A stretch of DNA of 64,000 nt, taken from Escarpia spicata (lineage: Eukaryota; Annelida; Polychaeta; Sabellida; Siboglinidae). The stretch is from the NCBI GenBank assembly GCA_963995525.1, contig OZ023206.1, positions 61,513,541 to 61,577,540 of the forward strand, given 5' to 3'. This document shows positions 1-10,233 of the stretch, piece by piece; the stretch's first letter is position 1, and every line of letters begins with the position of its first letter. Position numbers and translations under genes: made by a program. The notes below the pieces were generated by a model. That model was not told where the DNA came from. It searched no databases and saw only the letters and a list, made by a program, of their open reading frames with translations.

Positions 1-520
1 GTACAAATGTATCGACTATGCACTTTAATTTAACTCTTTAATATATTCCAGCATTCTGTTGCTGTCTTATTGTTCAGTGTGTTATTCCAGTCTATCTTTG
101 ATAAATATTTCCTCATGTCCTTATACCTTCCTTTGTGTAAATTTCTCCTGTACTGCTTTTTACTATTCCTTTCTGATTTTACTTTGATGGTAAAATGTAT
201 TTGGTTGTAATCACTACTCCCTAGTGGCTCACATATCTTGACATTGTCAACTAATTCATTTTGTGAGGACAAAACTATGTTTAACACTTTCTTACCCCTG
301 GTTGGTTCTAGCACATGTTGAGAAAGGAAAGTATCTTGAACTAAAACTAAAAACTTGTGGTCCTCACTCCCCACACTCTGTAGAGATTTCCATTGTATAT
401 GCCCGTGGTTAAAATTCCCCATAATAATACAGTCCCATTTGCTTACTTCCCTTATAAAGCTTGCTACGCTTTCACCTTCCTCCTGTAAACGTCTATTGAA
501 TTTATTACGTTCAAATATTC
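1..520 (-). pseudogene. LINE (CR1-like non-LTR retrotransposon) endonuclease fragment
   Basis: Read on the minus strand, this encodes the C-terminal half of an APE-type endonuclease followed by the start of the linker to reverse transcriptase. Recognisable blocks are IIMGNFN (family consensus GDFN), a PTRG/LD-type block (LEPTRGKKVLNIVL) and GSSDYNQIHF (consensus SDH). In APE-type endonucleases the Asp of GDFN and the His of SDH are catalytic; here they are Asn and Tyr, so the nuclease should be dead. A stop codon near position 30 breaks the frame, but linker-like sequence continues to the window edge. Homology fades near 520, next to a simple repeat. The reverse transcriptase would lie outside the window. 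Confidence 0.8.
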
Positions 521-537
521 CATTTCGCAACACAGGC

Positions 538-592
538 ATACACACACGCATGCACGCATGCACGCATGCACGCACGCGCACACCCATGAACA
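538..592. repeat. Purine-pyrimidine alternating microsatellite (CA/GCATGCAC)
   Basis: An imperfect run of CA, CG and GCATGCAC units next to the LINE break. Such alternating sequence can adopt Z-DNA. It is low complexity and is not coding. Confidence 0.8.
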
Positions 593-833
593 CATAAATG
601 TAATATTCGACGGGAACTTTGAGTAAACTCAATATTTTATTTAAAACAAGATGCACGTAGACACTCGCAGACTCACGTAAAGGCGCAGAATCACGTACAG
701 GCGAGCGAGCAAGTGCGTGTTCACGTGCACGTGAACATGCACGCTCAGAGATACTCACGGAAGTGCCGCCTTGTCTCGAGCGAGCTCGGCCAGCAGAATG
801 ACTAGGAGAAATCCACACCAGGCTTCTTAACAA

Positions 834-1190
834 ATGCATGTCAATGCATTTGAAGTCAAATGCAAATGTTTCACTTGATTAAAATGCAAATGTTTTAGGT
901 GGCATTCAAATGCAAATGCAAATGTTCTGGTTACGCATTTGCGAATGCATTTGAATTAATTTATATTAACGTTTTTTAATTTGGAGAAACAACGTGATGT
1001 AGACAAACACATTATCAATTTATTTAATAGTAGTACATGATTATTTTAACCTGTAAGTCCCACTACGTAATACATACCAGTTTAACCCCATGAAGATGTA
1101 TGTAAAGAATTACGCGTGCATTTGATTCGCATTTGATTGCGCATTTAACAAACCAAATGTTTGTGAATGGCATTCAAATGCAAATGTTGT
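834..1190. repeat. AT-rich stretch with five perfect ATGCAAAT octamers
   Basis: ATGCAAAT occurs at 860-867, 884-891, 910-917, 916-923 and 1178-1185, with many near matches (ATGCATTTGA, GCATTTGATT) in both orientations. The ends (about 840-925 and 1110-1190) carry the same words in mirrored arrangement, which suggests a small inverted-repeat element. The octamer is the classic POU-domain binding word, but nothing else here shows a promoter. No gene is seen. Confidence 0.45.
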
Positions 1191-1238
1191 ATTGAAAACT
1201 GTTTACATCAGGATGCACAGCCGAGACACTTTCCCTGG

Positions 1239-1342
1239 CGTGAAACGAAAATAGTGGCATTGGGGATACAACGGAAATAGTAGCCTTGGTGATACGACGG
1301 AAATAGTACCCGTGGGGTTACGACGGAAATAGTGGGCTTGTG
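1239..1342. repeat. 26-bp tandem repeat, four copies
   Basis: The core gGAAATAGT recurs at 1247, 1273, 1299 and 1325, an exact 26-bp spacing. Units diverge by a few bases. 26 is not a multiple of three, so this is not a coding repeat. Confidence 0.8.
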
Positions 1343-1790
1343 GATTATTAATGATGGATTATCCTTACAAGCTTATTACCTCAGTAAAACGATCCCCAGA
1401 AGTTGTTCAGTTGGTTTAAATACTCTTCTAATACTCAACAATACTGAGAAAGTATACTGCTCTATATGGCTCTGCTACTTGGAGAGTGACATACGCAACA
1501 ACCAACAGAAAACCTCAAAACATTCATAAACAAATGTTTCATATACATTCTCTGAATGAAATGGAAAGGCAAGACAACGAACATACAACTCATGAAAAGT
1601 ACAGATCAAACCCGCACCAAGATTTAAAGATATCCCAATAAAATGTGCACACCCTCCCGAAGAAAATCTGAAACAGTTTTAAGACAGGATTTGCAACGGA
1701 AATCGCAAGGAAAAAGTTCAACATTTTAAAGATCTTTGTTGGTGTCAGGATGTACGCTTCGTAGACGACCGGTAGAACCACCTATCGGAA
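1343..1790. other. No gene seen
   Basis: Contains only short open frames with no recognisable protein signature, between the 26-bp repeat and the left arm of the foldback-like element. Confidence 0.4.
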
Positions 1791-2455
1791 CAATTTAAGT
1801 GCCCCCCCCCCTACACACATCCAAATGTTATATCATCTGAAAACTCTACATCTCCCCGTCCCAAAGAGGTCTGTCGTAGAGCAATCAATAAGCGTGAATC
1901 CAAGGTCAAGCAATGTCACCGTCAAATGATAAATTTTCGAAATTGTGTTCTTCCGCAATCGTCTTAACATAACAATGGTCGCATATCTACTTTCTTTAAT
2001 TTCAAGATAGCCAAGTCATATATTTTTGGAAAAATAATTGCCTCCCGTCAAAACAAGGTACAGTGAGGAGGTGTTACCTGATGTGGTAGGATTGTAGCTA
2101 AGGTCAAACAAGGACACCGTGAAATGATGAATATTCGATTTTTGTGCAATACCACGAACGTAATGTAGTTACTATGATCCTGCAACTATTTCATTTATAT
2201 GTATGTATCATATATATCATGTGAAAGAACCGGTTCTCCCCGTCAAAATGAGATATGACATGGAGCTGTTAGTTGAATAAGTAGGTGTGAAGCGACGGTA
2301 AAACAGAGTCACCGTCGAGTGATACATGTTCGAAATTGTGTCATCCAGCAAACATCATGCACTATAAATGGTTGCGTGTATCGACCTTTCCTACTTTTTT
2401 CATGGCAATATCGTATACCGTTGGAAAGCCAACTAACGGGAATTTAACATCAGCC
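1791..2455 (+). repeat. Left inverted arm of foldback-like element
   Basis: Three degenerate units are marked by CTCCCCGTCCCAAAG near 1850, CTCCCGTCAAAAC near 2042 and CTCCCCGTCAAAATGAG near 2235, a spacing of about 192 bp. It is the reverse complement of the right arm. A run of ten C lies at the outer end (about 1801-1810). Confidence 0.65.
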
Positions 2456-2607
2456 TTTTGTGGTCATGCGAAGACATCTACATGTCTGTAATGCCAATGA
2501 TACCATTATGCATCCTGCATGTGATAGTAATTGTCTCAGTTGTCTGATCACCAGACACTTCAAATCAAATCGTGACATTTATATTGCGCCGTTCCAACAA
2601 TCGTTGC
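2456..2607 (-). other. Probable 3' untranslated tail of the L2-like LINE
   Basis: On the minus strand this follows the stop codon of the L2-like reading frame and contains a TTGGAACGGCGCAATATAA motif resembling LINE 3' tails that read GGCGCAATATA. It ends near the innermost left-arm unit. Confidence 0.45.
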
Positions 2608-4830
2608 TCACGGCGCAGTACAGAATGTTCGGGAAAACAGGTAAGTCTTAAGGTTTGATTTAAAATCAGTGTTTGTCATTGTTGTTGCAGTCAACTTTTG
2701 CGGCAGCAAGTTCCACAGTGTTGGGGCTGCCACGCAAAAGGATCTATCACCCCAGCGACGCGTTGCACGTGGTACACATAAATGATTGTGTTCACTGGAG
2801 CGCAACAATCGAGTTGGCTGACGTCTGTTCAAACATTTGGTGATATACGGTGGTGCACAGCCAGTCAGTGCTCGGTGCGTGAGTAGAAGTATCTTATACT
2901 CTACTCTAACTGCTATTGGCAGCCAGTGCAGCTTGATCAATAGAGGTGTGACATGACAGAACTTCCTGGCGCCGTCGACAAGGCGAGCCGCCCAGTTCTG
3001 TATTCTCTGCAACCGTTCTAGTTGTTTCACAGGCAGTCGGTGGAGTAATGCATTGCCAACGTCAAGTCTGCTGGTAACAAACGCATGTATGACTTGTTCT
3101 GTCGCTGCAGGTGTTAGATAACGTCTTATTCTTGCAATATTTCGGAGATGGAAAATTGCAGATTTACAGACAGCGGTCACGTGCGTCTCCATCTTCATCT
3201 CGGCATCGAACTGTACACCAAGATTCCGTACATTCTGAGTTACAGTGACCAAACAGTCTCCAATGCATAGTGTGCGCAGCTCAATTTTTCTTAGTTGTTG
3301 CGCAGAGCCGAACACGATGACTTCTGTCTTTGAGTCATTCAACTTTAAAAAGTTTGTCATCATCCACGTCCTGATCTCAGCTACACATTCTTCAATACGG
3401 ACGACAGCCGCAGCAATGTTCTCTTGGTGGGGTTTCACTGGAATGTAGATTTGAGTATCATCCGTGTAGAAATGATACATCAAATTGTACTTGCGAATAA
3501 TCTTAGCAACTGGTGCTACATAGATGGAGAACAGCTGAGGACCCAGCACGGAGCCTTGTGGTACCCCGTATACCAGAGGACGAGCAGGCGATGTAGCACC
3601 ATGAATGTGGACTGACTGGACTCTGTCTCTCAGGTATGACTTAAACCAGTCCAGTGCATCTTGGACCACTCCGATATCATGCGAGAGTCTATGCAACATC
3701 ATTTCATGGTCGACGGTGTCAAACGCAGCCGATAGATCCAGGAGAACCATGATGACAACATTCTGATTGTCCATTGCGTGCAGGATGTGATTCTGCACAC
3801 AGACAAGGGCCGTCTCAACGCTGTGATTCGGCTTGTACGCTGACTGATAGGGCTCACAGAGATTGTGCTCTGACATGTGAGCTGACAATCTCGCAGCAAC
3901 GACACGTTCTATTGTCTTCGATAGATAGGGTAGATTTGACACGGGTCGGTAGTTATTCAAGACAGTTTTGTCTAGATTCGGTTTCTTGAGTACTGGCCTG
4001 ATGTGTGCTTCCTTCAAGTGTGAAGGCATTACCCCCGTTCTCAGAGACATGTTAACAATTGTCATGAGCACAGGTACAACATCGTGCGCACAGTCTCTAA
4101 GAAGCCATGTCGGAATGGGGTCAAGTTCACAAGATTTCACTGGCGATGACTTCAACAACATTCCAATTTCAGCCTCAGTGGCTGGCTCAAATGCAGTCAG
4201 CAGACATGTCTGCGGTGCATCCTCAGCAGAGATATTTACAATGATGACATTCTGATTCAGTTCAGACCGAATTTTCGAAATCTTTTCTGAGAAGAAATCC
4301 GAGAACCGCATTGCCAGTGTGTCAGACGAGTCACCTGGCGGTAGTGGTGTGCCATTATCAGTGTGTAGGAGCTTGGCAACAATCTTGAACAGCTGCTTCT
4401 GGTCACCAGATGCATCAGTAATTTGATTCGTGTGGTATTCAAGTTTTGCACGGTGCACAGACGAAGAGACGAGCTGGCGCTGAAGGCAGTAGGCAAGCCT
4501 GTCAGACTCCAGTCCAGATTTTCTCCATGTTCTTTCCAGTTGTCGTCTAACACATTTTTGCGATCGTATGCCATCGTTATACCACGGCGTGTGTGGTCGT
4601 ACAATCACTGAGCGGTTCTTTAACGGTGCTTGCTTGTCAATGATAGCCGCAATGGTTTCATGGTACATGTCAACAGCATGGTTCATGTCACCAGACAGAT
4701 GATTTGACAGTAGCAACGAACGGATTTCATCACATATCGCAGCGGTATTGATCTGTCGATAAGACACTTGGTTGAAACGCCTTTTAGTTTTCTTCAGAAC
4801 AAAGTATCCTGTAATGAATACTGCACTAGC
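2608..4830 (-). pseudogene. L2-like non-LTR retrotransposon reverse transcriptase, 5'-truncated
   Basis: A 719-codon open frame with a GTG-type first codon at 4767. The same frame reads on to about 4840 through linker-like residues (KKTKRRFNQVSYRQIN). Reverse transcriptase blocks are in order: NNYRPVSNLPYLSKTIERV near residue 270, LLDLSAAFDTVDH near 345, [10 protein letters not shown] at 400, FYTDDTQ near 433, and the thumb and C-terminal VAAPTLWNLLPQKL near 695. The catalytic motif is YTDD instead of the usual YADD; both aspartates remain. The endonuclease domain is missing, as expected from 5' truncation on insertion. The frame is unusually intact for this window, which suggests a young insertion. 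It lies inside the foldback-like element on the minus strand. L2 versus a related clade (Daphne, Crack) cannot be settled by eye. Confidence 0.85.
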
Positions 4831-4840
4831 CTCTGGTGCT

Positions 4841-5640
4841 GTCTAATCGGGGTGTTTCACATTTGCCAGAAAGACTGTTCTCCATCGGGAGGGCGTAGCT
4901 TGTATGATCATAGGTGGTTAGCCAATTTATAATTGCAGTGAAAGGTTCTATATAGTTGCTAATCTTCTCAGTCGTGACGATGTTCAGCAAGATCTTCATA
5001 GTTTCCACGTATGTCAAACAGATCGTGAAATTTGGATTCCTCCGTGAGATATTGAATTGTCTCGTTCCTCAAAACATCTGACAGTTGGTCGACTGTGTTG
5101 CGAGTAGAGTTCTAATCTGCGACTGCCACCTCTCTTCTTCAACATCCTAGCTACATTTTGGGCAAGTCCTTTGACTTACACGTCACATTAATGACCAAAT
5201 GCATGTGTAGTAATAAATAATATGTACATTGTATCAACAGGAATATATACAAACAGGCTTAGAAATAATAATTGGGTATGTAAACACCTTTGATATACGC
5301 GATAAACATACTTGAGAAAACCACGTTTTTATGTTTGATTATCCCATATATTTATGAGAAAATTCAAATTTCAACACATGATAATACAGACAATAAATGT
5401 ACAATCCATAAAATAGTTGGTTTTATGCAACGGTGTGTACAAGAAGATGTGAATTAATTAATAACACTATTTTCACACAAATTTGAGTTTGTGACCCTCA
5501 AATAACCTTCAAAAGCGATGGTGACATCCACATATGCCTATTTTCTTATCCCTTGTGTGATGGTCTAGCATGAATTTCTGATATTAACAAAAAATGCAGT
5601 TAAAAATATAACATCACCTGTTGGCTAACCTACTATTTGT
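4841..5640. other. Unassigned core of the foldback-like element
   Basis: AT-rich sequence between the LINE and the right arm. Only short open frames occur, none with a recognisable domain. It may be the original unique core of the element. Confidence 0.4.
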
Positions 5641-6536
5641 AGAAAGGCATAATTTAGAAAATTCATCTTTTGATGGTGACCTTATTTAACCTGCCCTCCA
5701 GAGTGAGAGCAACATTTTACAACACAATTCCATACCTAATTTTGACGGGAATACAATACACTTTCAAATGTAACATGGCTTAGTGTATGTAGACAAAGTA
5801 GCTACGCAACCGTTGTAATGTAGAACGTTTGTGGTGTGGCGTAGTTTTGAACACTGGTCATTTGATGGTGACCTTATTTAACCTTCACTCCACACCTACT
5901 GCACCACATGATAGCTCCCCGTCGCATCCCATCTATTTACGGGGAGACATCATACGAGATTGCCATGCATAGATAAGTAAAATAGATATACGCAACCATT
6001 TACATTGTATGACGTTTGCGGGATGACACAATTTCAAACATTTATCACTTGACGGTGACTCTGTTTGATCGACGCTCCACACGTACTCCGTAAACTGACA
6101 GCTCCATGTCATATCTCGTTTTGACGGGGAAAAATGCTTCTTTCAAAAGGTGTATCATACTTACATATATATGAAGTAGTTGCACGATCATTGTAACTTT
6201 ATGACTTTCGCAGTATTAGCTCAACTCGTACCATGTCGGGTGGCACCTCCATGTCGTACCCCATTTTGATGGGGAGACAATAGGCTTTCGAAATATATAT
6301 GACTTGGCCATCTTATAATTACGCAAAGTAGGTATGCAACCATTATATTGGTAAGACGATTACGGAAGCGCACAATTTCGAAAATGCATCATTTGACGAT
6401 GACCTTGTTTGACCTTGGATTCACGCTTACAGCACCATTTGGAAGCTCTACGACAGGCCTCATTGGGACGGGGAGATGTAGAACTTTCAAATGATATAAC
6501 ATCTGGGGTGTGTATGGGGGGGCACTTAAAGTCCTA
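5640..6536 (-). repeat. Right inverted arm of foldback-like element
   Basis: About five degenerate units carry ACGGGGA or ACGGGAA blocks near 5742, 5935, 6121, 6270 and 6470. The phrase ATCATTTGACGGTGACC (and variants) precedes each block. The outermost unit pairs with the outermost unit of the left arm. Confidence 0.65.
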
Positions 6537-6658
6537 AAATAAAGCACGTTTGGGGATTTGCCGCTCGCCTATTGGAGTAGATCAACAATGAAAGATAAAT
6601 TGCTGCTAAATAGTTTAGTTTGTGTGGTGGCGGGGGGAGGGGGCTTATGGAATGAATA

Positions 6659-6683
6659 GGGGGTGGGGGAGAGGGGGTGCGGG
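6659..6683 (+). other. Predicted G-quadruplex motif
   Basis: Four G runs (G5, G5, G5, G3) are separated by loops of 1, 3 and 3 bases, in a longer G-rich stretch at 6629-6705. It lies between the foldback-like element and the decayed LINE tail. By sequence rule this can fold as an intramolecular quadruplex. Confidence 0.7.
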
Positions 6684-6739
6684 TGGCGGTGCCGGTTTTG
6701 TTTACTTGGAATGGAAATGGGTAGAAGCCCTAGCCTTAA

Positions 6740-7345
6740 AAGAGCCATGGCTGGGACCTGACACTACTGCCTCTAGAAGTACATTCTAGTCTGGAATGGT
6801 CCTGGGGAAGAACGATAATTTCCTGTAGTCCGTTCTGGAGGATGGTACCTGGCATGTGTTGTTATGGTGACGTCTAAATCTTCTGGTCGGTGCTGTCTGG
6901 TTCTGGCTGTAAACGTTTGTTAAGCCGTTGGAGATCTTGAATAACATCGCAGGCGGGCATTCTTCCTCCTTGTTTCTAACGTTGACCATTTCAGTCTTGT
7001 CAGCATAGTGTTGACACTGGACGTGGTTCGAAGCTTCCCAAGGCAGAGTGTGGCTGCATGTCACTGATTCGCTCTTGCTGATGGCCTTTTGGTGAGTCGA
7101 TCTCAGACCATGCTTGCGAGTTCCATTAAAGGTCTGGCGAGTGCCTTGTAAGCCCGCTCTTTGGTGGACGACGATCCAATCTTCAAGTTTCGCTCTATTT
7201 GCTTTTGAGCGAATACGTGCTTTGCCATCTAAGGTCGGAGCTGATGATGAAACCATACCACTTGACTGTGTTTCCTGTTGGAAGGTGCGACCATGAAGCA
7301 TATACAGACAGTGGTTTGGATGACGACCGCAGGTTATGGAGATAG
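6740..7345 (-). pseudogene. Decayed LINE reverse transcriptase C-terminus
   Basis: Read on the minus strand in more than one frame, the pieces line up with the RT thumb and C-terminal region of CR1-like LINEs. Pieces are ISSDLRW (frame a), CKALARPLMELASMV followed by a stop where Trp is usual, and AMLFKISNGLT through SFFPRTIPD (frame b). At 6784-6786 a TAG stop replaces the Trp of the usual DWN motif, and the reading continues as NVLLEAVVSGP. There are several frameshifts and at least two nonsense codons, so this is an old copy. The catalytic core is absent. Confidence 0.7.
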
Positions 7346-9356
7346 ATACACTGATAATGTATTTTGGAATTGCGTAAATCATACATACAAGCTAGTAGAA
7401 TAAACATAAATATAACTCCGGGTTGACGGCGGAGCCAATTAATGCTGTAACCAGCTGACAAATGATAGTACAATAATAATATTAAGAAATCATTCAATAA
7501 CTAGTTGCTGTCAAACCAAACATAGCTATTATAACAATACAGTAATTTCACGTGTAGCGTGTACATTAAGTTGTTGTATTAGTACAATGTAACAGTCACA
7601 TTTTTACATAATAAATTCAAAAGTGTAGTGTAGCACAAACATAAATATACGGTGATACCAAGCACTAGCCATGGCAGAATACATGTGGTAGTTGAACATT
7701 AGATAGGCATTAACTACTTATTGAGGGCTCCAAAATAGATTATGATAGAACACCATACCCCCTTTGTCAAGATCAACCAAGTGAAACGAATTTATTATAG
7801 AATATGGGTTCAGAGATAGTGTAATTTAACTAAATATTTATACAAGATACAGGTTTTCAACATTTATTCACTTTCACCTGAATAACAAAACTATCAGTAT
7901 ACATACATTTCTAGAGGGAGACTCGTCAGCCTTCTACACACTCTTATCATAGAACGGGTATACCCGGAAATATAAACATGTCAACACTGCTAACTCTCAT
8001 TCGCATACGGTGACGTCCTACCACCATCTCCAACACAAATAATAGCAACAGGCAAATACCATCTCCTGATATCAATCCAGTGAATGTACACTATAATGTG
8101 CTTCTTCATCATATCATAAATAGAATAAAACAATGTTCGGGTCCAACAATACCCTCGGTCGACACGCATGTCAACTTTACGCTCTTCCGACAGTTCGTAA
8201 CATTCAGAAGTCAACGCAGTTCCGACTTAGTGAGCTTCCTTCTTCACGCAGGAATTCAGCCTTGCCTCGGTTATCGTCTAGGCGCTTGCTGCTTCGCTAT
8301 AGGCCCATCGTTCGCACGAACGAGTATGACGTTTTGGATGGCCGTCGCACCGACTCGACACTACAATAAATATTAACTACAATAATAAAATATTAATACT
8401 CGGTGGTATGTACTATACATCCTTCATAGTACAGGTTATTCCAACAACACAAAACACAATCATAATCCATATATATATACATATACATAAACATATATAT
8501 CCATATGTTCGACGTATACTTATCAGAGCAAAATATTCTATATATTATGTTTTCATAAAACAATCCCATCACCAAAAGTATTCGAACTCTTATGAACCTA
8601 TACACCCGTGAATATCATCCATGACAATCATACTGCAACCTACGTTCGGCCATCGTTATTACATAACAACCGCATAGCTGAGCGATGATTTGCTATCCCG
8701 TATAAACTCCGTGACATAAATATCGTTGCGCTGACCCAGGTTCGTTTATTCTCGACCACACCCTTTCACAAATTTAACAATACAAAACCATATAATCAAG
8801 ACAATACCTATAATCTCGTTACAGAGAAGACCAGGTTACCTCCCAAACCTCAGTTAATCAACCATGTACTTTGCATATGTCATGTGATCCCTGCTGATGC
8901 TGACACCATTGTAATACTTTCACCGCCCAATAGGTAACACAATAATTCAACATGTACATAAATCTTCATTATATCGACATTCCTATACGCTATAAAAGTA
9001 TCCCATATAAATTTCCACCCGTACCACAGTTCCTATGCATGTAAAGCTGCCTACCATTTTAATATTTTTTACATGTTAGATTCAACTTTCCTACCTGTCT
9101 ACCCTAACTATAATGTAACATTTCCTCGGTTCTTTAAAATATGACCCTATGCTACCTCCCCAGTGCATTCATACTATTGAGAAAGCACTAGCCAGCCGTC
9201 AATAGCCTCACAGGGTAACCCCAATGATAGTCTTTCACCTCCGCTATCAACCTATGTTAAGTTCTTAACCCCAAATCGTGACACCCTTACAACTGTTGCT
9301 TTTAACGATAATACAACATTTTTGAGTTGGGTTTAGTTTGAGTGCTAGGTAGAATT
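7346..9356. other. About 2 kb without a recognised gene
   Basis: AT-rich sequence with scattered short open frames. The block 8130-8345 has higher GC and two overlapping open frames of 98 and 78 codons, but no motif I recognise. A TATATATATACATATAC run lies at 8468-8505. No repeat structure or splice pattern convinced me. Confidence 0.4.
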
Positions 9357-9730
9357 GAATTCCACACTAACGGACTTTTACCTTGGTCCACGCTACACTT
9401 GAGGAGATGGAACTGCGTGGCCCACTTGAATTCCACACTAGCGGACCTTTATCTTGGTCCACACTACACTTGAGGAGATGGAACTGCGTGGCCCACTTGA
9501 ATTCCACACTAGCGGACCTTTATCTTGGTCCACACTACACTTGAGGAGATGGAACTGCGTGGCCCACTTGAATTCCACACTAGCGGACCTTTATCTTGGT
9601 CCACACTACACTTGAGGAGATGGAACTGCGTGGCCCACTTGAATTCCACACTAGCGGACCTTTACCTTGGTCCACACTACACTTTAGGAGATGGAACTGC
9701 GTGGCCCACTTGGATTCCCAAGTGGCCATC
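9357..9730. repeat. 71-bp tandem repeat, five copies plus a partial
   Basis: Units start with GAATTCCACACTA at 9357, 9428, 9499, 9570 and 9641, an exact 71-bp spacing, then a partial copy. Copies are nearly identical. 71 is not divisible by three, so the open frames crossing it are incidental. Confidence 0.95.
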
Positions 9731-10230
9731 CACTGCTTTACTTTGGGCGAAGGGTATGTCTAAGTAGTAGATGGGGCCTACCCTTCAATCGCTGCATTCC
9801 ATCGTGTATTAATCAGAGTCAGATGGAAGAAGGAACAAGAATGCGAAGGAACTCATTTCACTCAAATAAAAAGCTCATTAAACTATCTTTAATAAACTCT
9901 TTCAACAGATTCTTCGGATGCCATATTTCTATGATAAACTAAGGAGCGAAAGTTACACAATATGCCGGTAGAAATTAAAAGTGGTCAACTTTAAAGGTGG
10001 TCAAGTTGAGGTTATAAAACGTTGGGATGGCAGAACTACCCCATCGTGGTCCAAACTGAGCGTTGGTCCGAAAGGGCCAGTAGCTAAGAGTTATGTCCTT
10101 CTTCATTGGGCGGGGTTACCTAGCGAAGACGTATAACGCGCTCGTGTTGTTCAGTAGGTCGTGACAGTTGTCAGGCATGATAGATATTGAAGGAGCCGCT
10201 GCTCCTGCATGCGTACCAGAGAGTGCCTAG
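9731..10230. other. No gene seen; possible 5' leader of the R2-like element
   Basis: No coding signature. The direct pair AAAAGTGGTCAACTTTAAAGGTGGTCAAG lies near 9978-10006. The stretch precedes the zinc-finger block of the R2-like element, so its 3' part is probably that element's 5' UTR. Confidence 0.4.
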
Positions 10231-10233
10231 AGT

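Larger units (their letters stand above)
1791..6536. mobile_element. Foldback-like DNA element with long repetitive inverted arms
   Basis: The outer end on the left (TTTAAGTGCCCC..., then ATGTTATATCATCTGAAA) is mirrored on the right (TTTCAAATGATATAACATCT ... GGGGCACTTAAA). The inverted arms span about 1791-2455 and 5640-6536. Each arm is built from degenerate units of about 150-200 bp. Each unit has an ACGGGGAG-type block, a TTTCGAA..ATCATTTGACGGTGACC block and a TATGCAACCAT block. Long inverted arms made of subrepeats are typical of foldback elements. Both ends sit at TTAA, which fits a TTAA target duplication but could be part of the inverted repeat. The middle holds a LINE and no recognisable transposase. 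Confidence 0.65.

Noticed and set aside
8080..8376. Overlapping 98- and 78-codon open frames
   Set aside because: No recognisable motif in either frame or on the other strand; kept only as a GC-richer unassigned block.
9500..10233. 28S rRNA target site for the R2-like element
   Set aside because: Looked for the conserved 28S sequence around the R2 insertion site on both strands and saw none.
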